Assembly: GCF_013912005.1 (NCBI RefSeq)
Contig: NZ_JACESB010000011.1
Coordinates: 18,484-82,483, forward strand
DNA from: Brevundimonas sp.
Lineage (GTDB): Bacteria > Pseudomonadota > Alphaproteobacteria > Caulobacterales > Caulobacteraceae
DNA: 64,000 bases
Direction of reading: 5' to 3'
The notes under the pieces are model-generated. The model was not told the origin of the DNA and did no database searches. It saw only the letters and a list, made by a program, of their open reading frames with translations. The translations under genes and the position numbers were made by a program. Below, piece after piece: positions 47,201 to 55,675 of the stretch (position 1 is the first letter of the stretch; every line of letters begins with the position of its first letter).

Positions 47201-47403
47201 GCCGCCTCCGCGCCGTCCTGACCACGGCGCTGGTCGCCGTGCTCGGGTTCGTGCCGATGGCCTTCGCCGCCGGCGCGGGCGCCGAGGTTCAGAAGCCGCT
47301 GGCGACGGTGGTGATCGGAGGTCTCACGACGGCCACGCTGCTGACCCTGATCGTCCTGCCGGTCCTCGCAGCAGCGTGGTGGAGGCGGAGCCCCCCTGCT
47401 TGA
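44239..47403 (+). CDS. czcA: Heavy-metal RND efflux pump, CzcA family
   Basis: This 1054-residue membrane protein has 12 hydrophobic segments in the RND order, with two large periplasmic loops. The first helix is followed by LPIDAVPDITNRQVQITT, typical of CusA/CzcA. The proton-relay helix is LDFGLIVDGAVVVIENTMRR, which fits the DFG-x3-DGA-x3-EN signature of heavy-metal-exporting RND proteins. The metal (Zn, Co, Cd or Cu/Ag) cannot be read with certainty. The DFG/D/E pattern favours divalent cations of the Czc group. It is co-transcribed with the adaptor at 43088. Confidence 0.94.
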   Translation: MLDRIIDSSVRFRWFVVGLAVVLAILGGRELLRLPIDAVPDITNRQVQITTVAPALGPEEVERQVTFPLETELAGLPGLVETRSLSRHGFSQVTAVFTDRTDIYFARNLVNERVQAAREDLPEGLSPSMGPVVTGLGEVYIWTLDFTGAAARSGVPYVTAEGERLVTDAEKATYLRTVQDWIVAPQLKTVPGVAGVDVLGGYVKEYAVHPDPGRLAAYGVGLVQLVEALEHANRIAGAGYVNRAGEAYIVRADARLKSLEDLAQTPILNRGGQVIRVSDVATVEIGRAPRLGSASADGRETVVGTALMLQGENSREVAHRVGERLESIKASLPPGVVLRPELDRTDLVEATIRTVEHNLALGALLVVAVLFLALGAVRAAVITALVIPLSFLFAASAMNRFGISANLLSLGALDFGLIVDGAVVVIENTMRRLGLRRSEAGRALTAAERLSVAAASAREMARPAAFGQAIILLVYAPLLMFEGVEGKMFGPMAATVMLALGAAFVLSFTFVPAMAALIVREPKADHEETRLTRAARARYAPLLAAAIARPRIVMAGAGVALLAGLAAFLMLGREFVPELDEGDILVQALRVPSTSLEQSQAMQFRVETTLKAMPEVARVFTRTGTAEVASDPMPPSISDTFVILRDREDWPDPALTRSELVARMERRLSTLLGASYEFTQPIEMRFNELIAGVRSDVAVMIYGDDFPAMDRTARQVAAVLNGIEGAADVRVEQISGQPTITASVDRTVAAAHGVHASDAADALAIALAGRAAGQVNEGDRRFDVVVRLGQDLRNDPIAMEQLPVMSENAEAGAPTVPLSSVARFDVAEGPNQISRSNGKRRMIVQANVRGRDLGGFVAEAQARVAEQVQPPPSGWIEWGGQFENLQRASARLGLIVPLVFLTIGGLLWMALGSWRDAVLVFAGVPLALVGGALALALRGMPLSISAAVGFIAVSGVATLNGLVLMQAIRQRTAGGVEPARAALDGAVSRLRAVLTTALVAVLGFVPMAFAAGAGAEVQKPLATVVIGGLTTATLLTLIVLPVLAAAWWRRSPPA

Positions 47404-47413
47404 GCCGGCGCCT

Positions 47414-47427
47414 GCCTGGCGCCAGGC
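47414..47427. terminator. Palindrome between convergent czcA and hydrolase genes
   Basis: GCCTGGCGCCAGGC is a perfect 14-bp palindrome in the 29-bp gap between the two convergent stop codons. It can form a hairpin in both transcripts but lacks a T-run on either side, so a bidirectional terminator is plausible rather than certain. Confidence 0.4.
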
Positions 47428-47432
47428 GTCCC

Positions 47433-48350
47433 TCAGCCCCGGCTCGCGGCGGCGAGCTCGTCGACGGCTGCGGCGACGTCCTGAGCGGCGAAGTGGTGGG
47501 CCATGTGGCCGAGGCCGGGCAGGTCGACGAACCGCGCCTCCGGCATCAGGGCGGCGAGGAGCCGCCCGTTCTGGCCGTTGCGAACGACCAGATCGCGATC
47601 TCCACCCAGGATGCGGACGGGAACCGTGCACCGCGGGGCCGCCGCCAGCAATCTGACCAGATCCGGCCCCGCCGCCAGGGCGTCCTCGCCGATCCTGATC
47701 CCGCAATCGCTTCGGCCTGCGAGGGCGAAGGGAAACTCCGTCTCCACCTCCCGCGGCATCTCCTGGGGCAGGTACATGGCCCGCCAGAGCAGGGGGAGCA
47801 GGGAGCGGTCGGTCGTTTCGCGCGCGCCCAGGCCGATCAGGTCGCCGACGAAGGGCGTCGCCCTCGGGCCGAACAGAGCGTGCTCGAGGCGAATCTCCGG
47901 GCGTCCCAGCGGCGCAATGGCGACGACGCCGCCGACCCGCTCCGGCCGGTCCAGGGCCATGGCCAGGGCGACCGAGGCGCCGAACGAGTGGCCGACGAGA
48001 ACCGGCCGCTGAACCTCCATCGCCTGCAGCGCCCTGTTCAGCGCCCGCGCCTGGCGCCAGAAGCCGGCGTCCACGAACCGGCGCGAGGCGCTGCGCCCGC
48101 ATCCGGGGCGGTCGAAGGCGAGAACCCTGTACCGGGACGCCAACGTCCCGCCCAGCGCGATGATCATGTCCTCAAGGCAGGTCAGAACGCCGTGGATCAG
48201 CACGACCGGCGTCCCCGCCCCGAGGCCGGCGAAGGCCAGGGACAGCCCGTCGCCGGCAGAGACGTGCGTCCGCTCCAGCTCCCGGCCCGGACGGTCGATC
48301 AGGGGCGGGGCCGAGGCGCGCGCGGCGGGGATCGTCTGCAAAAGGCTCAC
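47433..48350 (-). CDS. Alpha/beta hydrolase
   Basis: This 305-residue protein shows VVLIHGVLTCLEDMI, the oxyanion HG motif, near residue 50, the nucleophile elbow VLVGHSFGASVALAM near 122, and a late HMAHHFAAQDVA with the catalytic His near 285. The Asp is likely in ILGGDRDLVV. It is a soluble esterase, lipase or hydrolase of the alpha/beta fold. Substrate unknown. It is a single gene, convergent with the metal pump and divergent from the second catabolic cassette. Confidence 0.92.
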   Translation of the reverse strand: MSLLQTIPAARASAPPLIDRPGRELERTHVSAGDGLSLAFAGLGAGTPVVLIHGVLTCLEDMIIALGGTLASRYRVLAFDRPGCGRSASRRFVDAGFWRQARALNRALQAMEVQRPVLVGHSFGASVALAMALDRPERVGGVVAIAPLGRPEIRLEHALFGPRATPFVGDLIGLGARETTDRSLLPLLWRAMYLPQEMPREVETEFPFALAGRSDCGIRIGEDALAAGPDLVRLLAAAPRCTVPVRILGGDRDLVVRNGQNGRLLAALMPEARFVDLPGLGHMAHHFAAQDVAAAVDELAAASRG

Positions 48351-48453
48351 GGGGCATCCTCGTCCGTCCGGCTGAACAGCCCTGCATCGGGTTCGTTCCT
48401 CGCCCGCCGCCGGGCGCGCCGCGCCGAACGATCAGGCGCCCCGTGCGTGATAT

Positions 48454-48753
48454 TTGCTCACCCGGGCGTGGATCGGCCCCGCGGAGATCGAGGCGGTCGT
48501 GACCGGCCCCCCTCCGGCTTCCCTTGCCGCGGCGATCGGGCGGCCGGATTCCGGGTGGGGCGAAGGGCCGGTGCTGGTCATCCGGCCCCGCGACCGGGAC
48601 GGCGCTTCCGACGATGACATCCTCGCCCCGTTGCGCGGAAGGGTCGCTCCGTGGTGGTTTCCCGGTGGAGTGATCCGGCTGGAGCGCATGCCGCTGGCTG
48701 CGACCGGCAAGATCGACAAGATGCGTTCGAGGGTTGACCATGGCGCTTGCTGA
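48454..48753 (+). pseudogene. C-terminal stub of an acyl-CoA ligase
   Basis: Only the last 95 or so residues of an ANL-superfamily ligase remain. They run from IGPAEIEAVVTGPPP through LAAAIGRPDSGWGEGPVLVI and end LERMPLAATGKIDKMR, with the C-terminal lysine motif. The corresponding part of the ligase at 27869 reads AEIEEIVGAEPG, GRSHPRWGERPVMVV and MPLAATGKIDK. The AMP-binding domain, including the P-loop, is absent upstream; the frame opens only with a TTG. The fragment cannot function alone. It lies 104 bp before the SDR at 48858, on the same strand. Confidence 0.78.
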
Positions 48754-48857
48754 CAACCGAACCGACCCTGCGGCGCCGGGGGCGCAGGGCGCACGGTCCG
48801 CAGACGCCTGACCTCCGGGCCCGGCCCGACCACACCACCAACACACGGAGACACGGA

Positions 48858-49742
48858 ATGAGCCTCGCAGGGCGGATCGCCATCATCACGGGGGCGGGCG
48901 GCGGACTGGGCCGTCAGCACGCCCTCTACCTCGCCCGGCAGGGCGCCCGGGTCGTCGTCAACGACCTTGGCGAGGCGGCGGCGGCGCAGGTGGCGGAGGA
49001 GATCCGGCAGGCGGGCGGCGAGGCCATGGCCGCGGCCGGCTCGGTCACCGACGAGGCGGCGATGGCGGCCATGGTGGAGGGGGCGGTCGCCTCCTGGGGC
49101 CGGGTCGACATCCTCGTCAACAACGCCGGCATCCTCCGCGACAAGAGCTTCGCCAAGATGAGCCTGGACGACTTCCGGCTGGTCGTCGACGTCCACCTGA
49201 TGGGGGCGGCCATCTGCACCAAGGCGGTGTGGGAGCTGATGCGCGAGCAGCGCTACGGCCGCATCGTCATGACCACCTCGTCGTCGGGCCTGTACGGCAA
49301 CTTCGGCCAGGCCAACTACGGGGCCGCCAAGATGGCGCTGGTCGGTCTGATGCAGACGCTGGCCATCGAGGGGGAGAAGTACGACATCCGCGTCAACAGC
49401 CTCGCGCCCACGGCGGCGACGGGCATGACCGCCGGCATCCTCCCCGACGAGGCGCTGCAGCAGCTCGATCCGGCGCTGGTCAGCCCGGCCCTGCTCCCGC
49501 TCGTCGTCGAGGACGCGCCGACGCGGGCCATCGTCTGCGCCGGGGCCGGCCACTTCGCCCGCGCGTGGATCACCCTCACGCCGGGCCAGTACATCGGCGG
49601 CGGCGACGATGCGGGCGAGCGACTCCGCGCCGCCTGGGAGGCCGTCTCCGATCCGGCCGGGTCGATCGCCCCGGACTACGGCTTCACCCAGGCCCAGCGC
49701 GAGGTCGCGAGCGCCGCGGCCCATGGGACCCGGACCTCCTGA
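48858..49742 (+). CDS. SDR of the hydroxyacyl dehydrogenase type, paralog of the 31851 gene
   Basis: This 294-residue protein begins MSLAGRIAIITGAGGGLGRQ at ATG 48858. It has NNAGILRDKSFAKMSLDD, the Ser in MTTSSSGLYGN and the active site NYGAAKMALVGLM. It matches the SDR at 31851 over nearly the whole length, including NFGQ-N-Y and the tail. It is followed two bases later by the serine hydrolase (49745), so the pair is co-transcribed. Function as a NAD-dependent hydroxyacyl- or steroid-type dehydrogenase is inferred. Confidence 0.93.
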   Translation: MSLAGRIAIITGAGGGLGRQHALYLARQGARVVVNDLGEAAAAQVAEEIRQAGGEAMAAAGSVTDEAAMAAMVEGAVASWGRVDILVNNAGILRDKSFAKMSLDDFRLVVDVHLMGAAICTKAVWELMREQRYGRIVMTTSSSGLYGNFGQANYGAAKMALVGLMQTLAIEGEKYDIRVNSLAPTAATGMTAGILPDEALQQLDPALVSPALLPLVVEDAPTRAIVCAGAGHFARAWITLTPGQYIGGGDDAGERLRAAWEAVSDPAGSIAPDYGFTQAQREVASAAAHGTRTS

Positions 49743-49744
49743 GC

Positions 49745-50788
49745 ATGCGCCGACCGACCCCCTCGCGCCGCGGGATGCTGGGCGGAGCCGCCGCCCTGCT
49801 GACCGGCTGCGTCAGCGGCCCCGGGCGGGGTCTGGCCGACGAGGGCGGGCTGCAGGCGGCGGCGGAGCTGGCCATCGCCCAGGCGAGCTCCGGCTTCCTC
49901 GCAAGGCGGGACGGCGAGACCCGGATCGAGCGCTACGCCGCGGGCTGGGGACCGGAGCGCCCGCGCGAGGTCGCCTCGGTCGCCAAGAGCTTCGTCGCCG
50001 TCCTGGTCGCCATGGCGGCGGAGGACGGCGCCCTCGCCGGCCTGGATCAGCCCGCCGCCGCCTTCATCCCCGCCTGGCGTGAGGATGCGCGCGCCGGGAT
50101 CACCCTGCGCCACCTGATGAGCATGACCTCGGGCCTCGACGACAGGGGTCTGGCGCTCCGCAACGTCGCCGGCGACCAGTTCGCCCTCAACGCCGCCGCG
50201 CCCCTGCGCCACCCGCCGGGCGCGCGCTGGGCCTACAACACGGCCGCCTACCACCTGCTGTTCCACATCCTCGCCGCCGCGACGGGGGAGACGGTGGAGG
50301 CGTTCGCCCGGCGACGGCTGTTCGGCCCCCTCGGGATGAATCACACGACATGGATCACCTCGCCCGGAACCGGTCCGCGCGGGCCCGTGGTCAACTACTA
50401 CAGCGCCGTCTCGACGGCGCGGGATCTGGCCCGCTTCGGCCGGCTGGTGCTGGACGGGGGGCGGAGCGAGGGCGGCCGCCTGCTCGGCGCCGACAGCCTG
50501 CACGCCCTGCTGGTCCCGTCGCAGGCGCTGAACCCGTCGTACGGCCTGCTCTGGTGGCTCAACAGCCGGCCGGGGAAGGACGCCTTCGGTCGTGGCGACA
50601 GCCTGCGCTTTCCCTCGGCGCCGTCCGACACGGTGGCGGCGCTCGGCGCCGGCGGGCAGATGCTGCTGGTCGTCCCGTCCCGCCGGCTGGTCGTGGTCCG
50701 GCAGGGAGATCCGCCCCCCTCCCCCGCCCTCGCGGACGAGCTTCTGGCCGCCGTGCTCCGCGCCTCGCCGGGCGGCGGCGGGGTCTGA
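49745..50788 (+). CDS. Serine hydrolase (class C beta-lactamase fold), exported lipoprotein-like
   Basis: This 347-residue protein starts at ATG 49745, two bases after the SDR stop. The N-terminus RRPTPSRRGMLGGAAALLTG followed by Cys combines a twin-arginine-like stretch with a lipobox, so it is probably exported and anchored. The active-site motif SxxK is SVAKSFV near residue 83. The second motif is YNTAAYH (Y-x-N type) near residue 160. The last motif region (GAGGQMLLVVPS) is present but not exact. It is followed by a TonB receptor. A cytoplasmic serine hydrolase with the same fold sits in the first cassette at 26611, which supports a common function in cleaving the imported substrate. Confidence 0.9.
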   Translation: MRRPTPSRRGMLGGAAALLTGCVSGPGRGLADEGGLQAAAELAIAQASSGFLARRDGETRIERYAAGWGPERPREVASVAKSFVAVLVAMAAEDGALAGLDQPAAAFIPAWREDARAGITLRHLMSMTSGLDDRGLALRNVAGDQFALNAAAPLRHPPGARWAYNTAAYHLLFHILAAATGETVEAFARRRLFGPLGMNHTTWITSPGTGPRGPVVNYYSAVSTARDLARFGRLVLDGGRSEGGRLLGADSLHALLVPSQALNPSYGLLWWLNSRPGKDAFGRGDSLRFPSAPSDTVAALGAGGQMLLVVPSRRLVVVRQGDPPPSPALADELLAAVLRASPGGGGV

Positions 50789-50842
50789 ACGCAAGCCGGG
50801 GCTCCGCCGGGCTGCAGATTGCGCTCCGGGACGAAGTCGGAC

Positions 50843-53488
50843 ATGGACCACGCCATGCGACCGCCGTTCAGCACACTCTCCTTGCTCTCTCTCGCTGTCT
50901 GCGGCGGGTTTTATTCCCCGGCGCACGCCCAGTCCGCCGCCGGCGATCCCGCCCGCCTCGACGAGGTGGTGGTCACCGGCTCGCTCATCCCCCGCCGCGA
51001 CACGCCTGCGCCGATGGAGATCGTGACCCGTGGCGATCTGGAGCGTCGCGGGGTGCTCGAGGCGTCGGCCCTCGTCGCCCTGTCGCCGGCGAACTCCGGC
51101 TCCGAGTGGCAGGTCGACCAACTGAACGCGCCGCAGAGCTCCGGCACGGCCCAGTTCAACCTGCGCAATCTCGGGCTCGGCTCCACCCTCGTCCTCGTCG
51201 ACGGCCGCCGCCAGGCGGTCAGCGCGGTCACGGCGACCGACGGATCGACCTTCGTCGACGTCAGCTCGCTCGTCCCGCTGATCGCCATCGAACGCATCGA
51301 CATCCTCAAGGAGGGCGCCTCCGCCACCTACGGCTCGGACGCCGTGGCGGGGGTGGTCAACTTCGTCACCCGGCGGCGGGTGCAGGGCGGAGAGGTCCGG
51401 CTGCGCCACGGGGCCGCCGACGGCTCCGCCGAAACGACGCTGGAGGCGATCGCTGGCGGGCGCTGGCTGGGCGGCGACCTCGTGGTGGCCGGCGCCGCCT
51501 TCCACCGGGACTCCCTCGGCAGCGACGACCGCGCCTTCACCCAGGCCGCGACCCACGGCTTCGCCCCCTGGTCGGCGGTGACCAGCTACGGCCAGCCCGG
51601 CTCGTATTTCCGGCCATCGACCGGCGGCTTCGCCCCCGACCCGGACTGCGACGAGCCCGCCTTCGACAAGGCCTTCCGCACCTCGCCCGCCGATCCCTTC
51701 TGCCGGCTGGACTACTCCGACTTCTTCGACCTCGCGCCCGAGGAGGACCGCACCCAGCTGTACGCCAGCTGGCGCGGACCGGTGGCGGAGGGCGTCCGCC
51801 TGGGTCTCCAGGCCGGCCGGGCGGTCACCGACGTCACGGTGCGCCAGTCGCCGTCCCTGCCGATCCTCGCCGGCTCGCCGACCGTGCCCGCCGGCCATCC
51901 GGACAATCCGTTCGGCGAGGACGTGGTGTTCCGCGGCCGCCTCCTCGGGGCCGAGGCCGGGGCGTCGACGGCGACTTTCGGCTATGAGACGCGCCGCGCC
52001 GCGGCCGAGCTGGACGGTCCCGCCGGGGGCGGATGGACCTGGAGCCTCGCCGCCGCCTTCAGCCGCCAGACCGTGGCCTATGACAAGCCGGACGTGATCC
52101 GCAGCGCGCTGGAGAACGCCCTGCGCGGCCTCGGCGGCCGCGACTGCGACCCGGCCACGGGTGTGCCGGGCCAGGGCCCCTGCCAGTGGTTCAACCCGTT
52201 CGGCAGCGCCGTCCTCGGCACGGGCACGGCCAATTCGCCGGAGCTGATCCGCGACCTGACCGGCTCCACCGGCCTGCGCGGATCCTCCAGCCTCGCCACC
52301 TTCGACGCCCTGGTCGCCGGGCCGGCGGCCGAGGGCGGCTGGGGCGCGCTCGACCTCGCCTTCGGGGTCCAGACCCGCCGCACCGCCTTCCGTCAGGACT
52401 GGAGCGAGCTCGCCAACGCCGGCGAACTGCTGACCGCGGGCCTGTCACCCGACTTCAGCGGCTCGCAGACGGCCGCGGCCGCCTTCGGCGAGGCGCGGCT
52501 GGCGCTCGGCGAGCGCGTCGAGGCGCAGCTCGGGGCCCGCTATGAGCGGGAGGCCGGCGCGGAGTCGCTCAGCCCCAAGCTCGCCGTCGCCTGGCGGCCG
52601 GCCGCCGATCTGACGCTGCGGGCGTCCTGGGCCGAGGGCTTCCGCTCGCCGTCGATCTACGTCCGCGACGGCGCGCAGGCCTCGCAGCCCTCCGTCCTCG
52701 ACGGCGGCGCCTTCGTCTTCGTCAACACGGTCACCCGCGGCGATCGCGGGCTGAAGCCGGAGCGCTCCCGGACCTGGACGCTGGGGGCGGTCTGGACGCC
52801 CTTCGCCGGCGTGACCGCCGCGCTCGACGGCTGGCGCTTCGCCTACGACGACCTCGTGGTGAAGGCCCCGGCCCAGCCGCTGATCGACCAGGCGCGGGCC
52901 GACGACCTCGCCGGCCGGGTCGGCACGGAGGCGCAGCGACGTGTCCACCGCGACGCCACCGGCGCGCTCAGCCTCGTCGAGCTCGACTTCATCAACGCCG
53001 CCTCGATCCGCACCAGCGGGCTCGACTTCAGCCTGCGCGTGGACCGCGCGACGCGGCTGGGCGCGATCCGGGCCTCGACCGACTGGACCTACGTCCACGC
53101 CTACGACATCCGCCTGGACGCCGCGGGTCCGGTCGTCTCCGGCGTCGGCTCGACCAACCTGTCCAACATCGGCCGTTCGCTCCCGCGCGTGCGGGGCGAG
53201 GCCGGCGTCGGCTGGTCGGGCGGTCGCTGGTCGGCCGACGCTCTCGCCCACTACGTATCGGGCTACCGGAACGACCGCGCCGGCGTCACCGACCCCGACA
53301 TCGACGCCTGGCTCACCTTCGATCTGGTCGGGGAGGTCGAGCTGTCGCGCGGCGTCTCCCTCGCCCTCGGCGTGCGCAATCTCGCCGACGAGAAACCGCC
53401 GCTGGCGCAGTTCGCCCTCGGCTACGACCCCGCGGTGGCGGATCCCCGCGGGCGGGTGCTGTTTCTCTCCCTGTCCCGGAGCTGGTAG
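50843..53488 (+). CDS. TonB-dependent outer-membrane receptor (881 aa)
   Basis: The start is ATG 50843, with ATG 50855 as an alternative. A signal peptide ends FYSPAHAQSA. The TonB box DEVVVTGSLIPRR is near residue 40, the plug has LVLVDGRRQAV and TYGSDAVAGVVNFVTRR, and the barrel ends RVLFLSLSRSW, with a terminal Trp rather than Phe. It is closer in type to the long receptor at 19470 (LVLLNGRRM, VVNFITR) than to the one at 29515. The gene follows the serine hydrolase by about 55 bp on the same strand. Confidence 0.95.
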   Translation: MDHAMRPPFSTLSLLSLAVCGGFYSPAHAQSAAGDPARLDEVVVTGSLIPRRDTPAPMEIVTRGDLERRGVLEASALVALSPANSGSEWQVDQLNAPQSSGTAQFNLRNLGLGSTLVLVDGRRQAVSAVTATDGSTFVDVSSLVPLIAIERIDILKEGASATYGSDAVAGVVNFVTRRRVQGGEVRLRHGAADGSAETTLEAIAGGRWLGGDLVVAGAAFHRDSLGSDDRAFTQAATHGFAPWSAVTSYGQPGSYFRPSTGGFAPDPDCDEPAFDKAFRTSPADPFCRLDYSDFFDLAPEEDRTQLYASWRGPVAEGVRLGLQAGRAVTDVTVRQSPSLPILAGSPTVPAGHPDNPFGEDVVFRGRLLGAEAGASTATFGYETRRAAAELDGPAGGGWTWSLAAAFSRQTVAYDKPDVIRSALENALRGLGGRDCDPATGVPGQGPCQWFNPFGSAVLGTGTANSPELIRDLTGSTGLRGSSSLATFDALVAGPAAEGGWGALDLAFGVQTRRTAFRQDWSELANAGELLTAGLSPDFSGSQTAAAAFGEARLALGERVEAQLGARYEREAGAESLSPKLAVAWRPAADLTLRASWAEGFRSPSIYVRDGAQASQPSVLDGGAFVFVNTVTRGDRGLKPERSRTWTLGAVWTPFAGVTAALDGWRFAYDDLVVKAPAQPLIDQARADDLAGRVGTEAQRRVHRDATGALSLVELDFINAASIRTSGLDFSLRVDRATRLGAIRASTDWTYVHAYDIRLDAAGPVVSGVGSTNLSNIGRSLPRVRGEAGVGWSGGRWSADALAHYVSGYRNDRAGVTDPDIDAWLTFDLVGEVELSRGVSLALGVRNLADEKPPLAQFALGYDPAVADPRGRVLFLSLSRSW

Positions 53489-53569
53489 GTCGCCCGGGCA
53501 GCCGGGCGGCGCGGCAACGCCTTGCCCGACGGCGCGTTGTGGTGACGAGTTGAAAGTCCGGGGGCCCTC

Positions 53570-55669
53570 CTGCGCGAAGAAGCCGAAACGCCCGCCGGGA
53601 GTCCTGACGCAGCCGCCGATCTGCGACAGCTGATCGACGCCATCCCCGCCCTCGTCGCCTGGGTCGGCGCCGACGAACGGTACCGCTTCGTCAACCGCGC
53701 CTACGCCGGCTGGTTCGGCGACCGGCCCGTCGTGGGGCGGACCATCCGTGAAGTCGTCGGCGAAGCCGCCTATGAGCGGGTGGAGCCGTACATCCAGCGG
53801 GCGCTGGCCGGCGAGGCGCTCGCCTTCGAAAGCCGCCTGCCCTACGCCGAGGGGGCGCGCGAAGTGCGCGTCGACTACGCCCCCCGCCACGCTTCGGACG
53901 GGTCGCCGTCCGGGTTCTATGCGCTGGTCCGCGACATCACCGCCGCCCGCATCGCCGAGCGCGCCGTCGCCGAGAGCGAGGCGCGGCTGCGGTTCCTCGA
54001 CGATCTCGGCCAGGCCGTGGCCGCGGAGACCAGCGCCGACGCCATTCTCGCCACCACCACCCGGATGGTCGCCCAGCACCTCGGCCTCTCGAACTGCGCC
54101 TACGCCGACATGGATGCGGACCAGGACGGCTTCACCATCCGCGGCGACTGGGCCGCTCCGGGGTCGCCCAGCATCGTCGGCCATTACCGCCTCGCCGACT
54201 TCGGCCGTCTGGCGGTGCAGGAGCTCGGGGCGGGGCGGCCGTTGATCGTCAACGACAACCTGCGCGAACTGGCCCCGGAGGAGGCGAAGACCTTCCAGGA
54301 CATCGGCATCGCCGCCACCATCTGCATGCCGCTGGTCAAGGCCGGCCGGCTCACCGCCCTGATGGCCATTCACGACCGCGCGCCCCGCGTGTGGACCGAG
54401 CGTGAGCTGGCCCTGATCACCGAGGTCACGGAACGGTCCTGGGCCCACGTCGAGCGGGCGCGGTCGGAGTCGGAACTGCGGCGGCTGAACGCGTCGCTTG
54501 AGGCGCGGGTCGACGATGAGGTGGCGCGGCGCACCGAGGCCCAGGCCGCCCTGCTCCAGTCGCAGAAGATGGAGACCATCGGGCAGCTGACCGGCGGCGT
54601 CGCCCATGACTTCAACAACCTGCTGACCCCGATCGTGGGCGCGCTCGAACTGACGGTGCGGCGGGCGGAAGGGGACGAGCGGCTGCGGACCCTCGCCACC
54701 GGCGGCCTGCAGGCGGCGGAGCGGGCCCGGACCCTCGTCCAGCGGCTGCTCTCTTTCTCGCGCCGCCAGCACCTCGAGCCGCGCGTCGTCGACCTGCAGC
54801 TGCTCCTCGACGGCATGACCGATCTGATCCGCCGCTCCCTGGGGCCGCAGATCGAGCTCGACGTCCGCTGCGAGGCCGGACTGTTCGTGCGGGTGGATCC
54901 GCACCAGCTGGAGCTCGCTGTGCTCAACCTCGCGGTGAACGCCCGCGACGCCATGCCGGCCGGCGGCCGGCTCGACTTCCGGGCGTGGCGCGACTCGCGC
55001 CCGCTGGCCGGCGAGCCCGACTGGATCCACCTGGCGGCGGTCGACACCGGCTCGGGCATGGCCCCCGAGGTGCTGGAGCGGGCCGTCGAACCCTTCTTCA
55101 CCACCAAGCAGGTCGGCAAGGGCACCGGTCTGGGCCTGTCGTCGGTGCAGGGGCTGGCGCTCCAGTCCGGCGGCGGCTTCCGCCTTGAGAGCCGGCCCGG
55201 CGAGGGGACGACGGCGACGCTCAGCTTCCCGGCCGTGGACGCGGCCCTGTACCGCGGCGTCGCGCCGGCCGCCCGGGTGCAGCCCGCGCGTCTCGACGGG
55301 CTGACCATCCTGCTGGTCGACGACGAGGATCTGGTGCGCGCCGCCACGGCGTCCATGCTGACCGGCGCGGGCGCGGCGGTGATCGAGGCCAGTTCCGGGC
55401 TTTCGGCGACCGGCATCCTCGGTCAGGGCGTGCGCCCCGACGTGCTGATCACCGACTATGCGATGCCGGGGATGGACGGCCGCGTCCTCGCCCGCGAGGC
55501 GCGGTCGCAGCATCCGGGGCTGCCGGTGCTCCTGATCACCGGCTACGCGCACCTGTCGGAGACGGGGCCGGTCCTGCCCAGGCTGGCCAAGCCCTTCACC
55601 GAGGCGGACCTGACCGCCGCCGTCGGTCGGGTGCTGCAGGAGACGACGGGCGGGCCCTCCGGCGCCTGA
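53570..55669 (+). CDS. Hybrid histidine kinase (PAS-GAF-HisKA-HATPase-REC) with aberrant 5' end
   Basis: Read from CTG 53570 the protein is about 699 residues. A PAS domain (LIDAIPALVAWVGADERYRF) is followed by a GAF domain (LGQAVAAETSADAIL), the phosphoacceptor helix GGVAHDFNNLLTPIVGALEL, an ATPase domain (VNARDAMPAGGRLDF, GTGLGLSSVQGL) and a receiver with ILLVDDEDLV and DYAMPGMDGR. The frame is open back to a stop at 53543-53545, but no ATG, GTG or TTG exists before GTG 53732, which would cut the PAS domain in half. Either CTG is used, or one base is missing in the GGGGGCCC tract at 53560-53567: restoring it lets TTG 53550 read straight in. It probably phosphorylates its own receiver. It converges with gspM. 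Confidence 0.85.
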   Translation: MREEAETPAGSPDAAADLRQLIDAIPALVAWVGADERYRFVNRAYAGWFGDRPVVGRTIREVVGEAAYERVEPYIQRALAGEALAFESRLPYAEGAREVRVDYAPRHASDGSPSGFYALVRDITAARIAERAVAESEARLRFLDDLGQAVAAETSADAILATTTRMVAQHLGLSNCAYADMDADQDGFTIRGDWAAPGSPSIVGHYRLADFGRLAVQELGAGRPLIVNDNLRELAPEEAKTFQDIGIAATICMPLVKAGRLTALMAIHDRAPRVWTERELALITEVTERSWAHVERARSESELRRLNASLEARVDDEVARRTEAQAALLQSQKMETIGQLTGGVAHDFNNLLTPIVGALELTVRRAEGDERLRTLATGGLQAAERARTLVQRLLSFSRRQHLEPRVVDLQLLLDGMTDLIRRSLGPQIELDVRCEAGLFVRVDPHQLELAVLNLAVNARDAMPAGGRLDFRAWRDSRPLAGEPDWIHLAAVDTGSGMAPEVLERAVEPFFTTKQVGKGTGLGLSSVQGLALQSGGGFRLESRPGEGTTATLSFPAVDAALYRGVAPAARVQPARLDGLTILLVDDEDLVRAATASMLTGAGAAVIEASSGLSATGILGQGVRPDVLITDYAMPGMDGRVLAREARSQHPGLPVLLITGYAHLSETGPVLPRLAKPFTEADLTAAVGRVLQETTGGPSGA

Positions 55670-55675
55670 TCAGGC
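55664..55675. repeat. Palindrome spanning the back-to-back stop codons of the kinase and gspM
   Basis: GCCTGATCAGGC is a perfect 12-bp palindrome. Its central TGATCA supplies the stop codon of the kinase (55667-55669) and of gspM on the other strand (55670-55672). The convergent genes therefore have no spacer between them. Confidence 0.6.
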
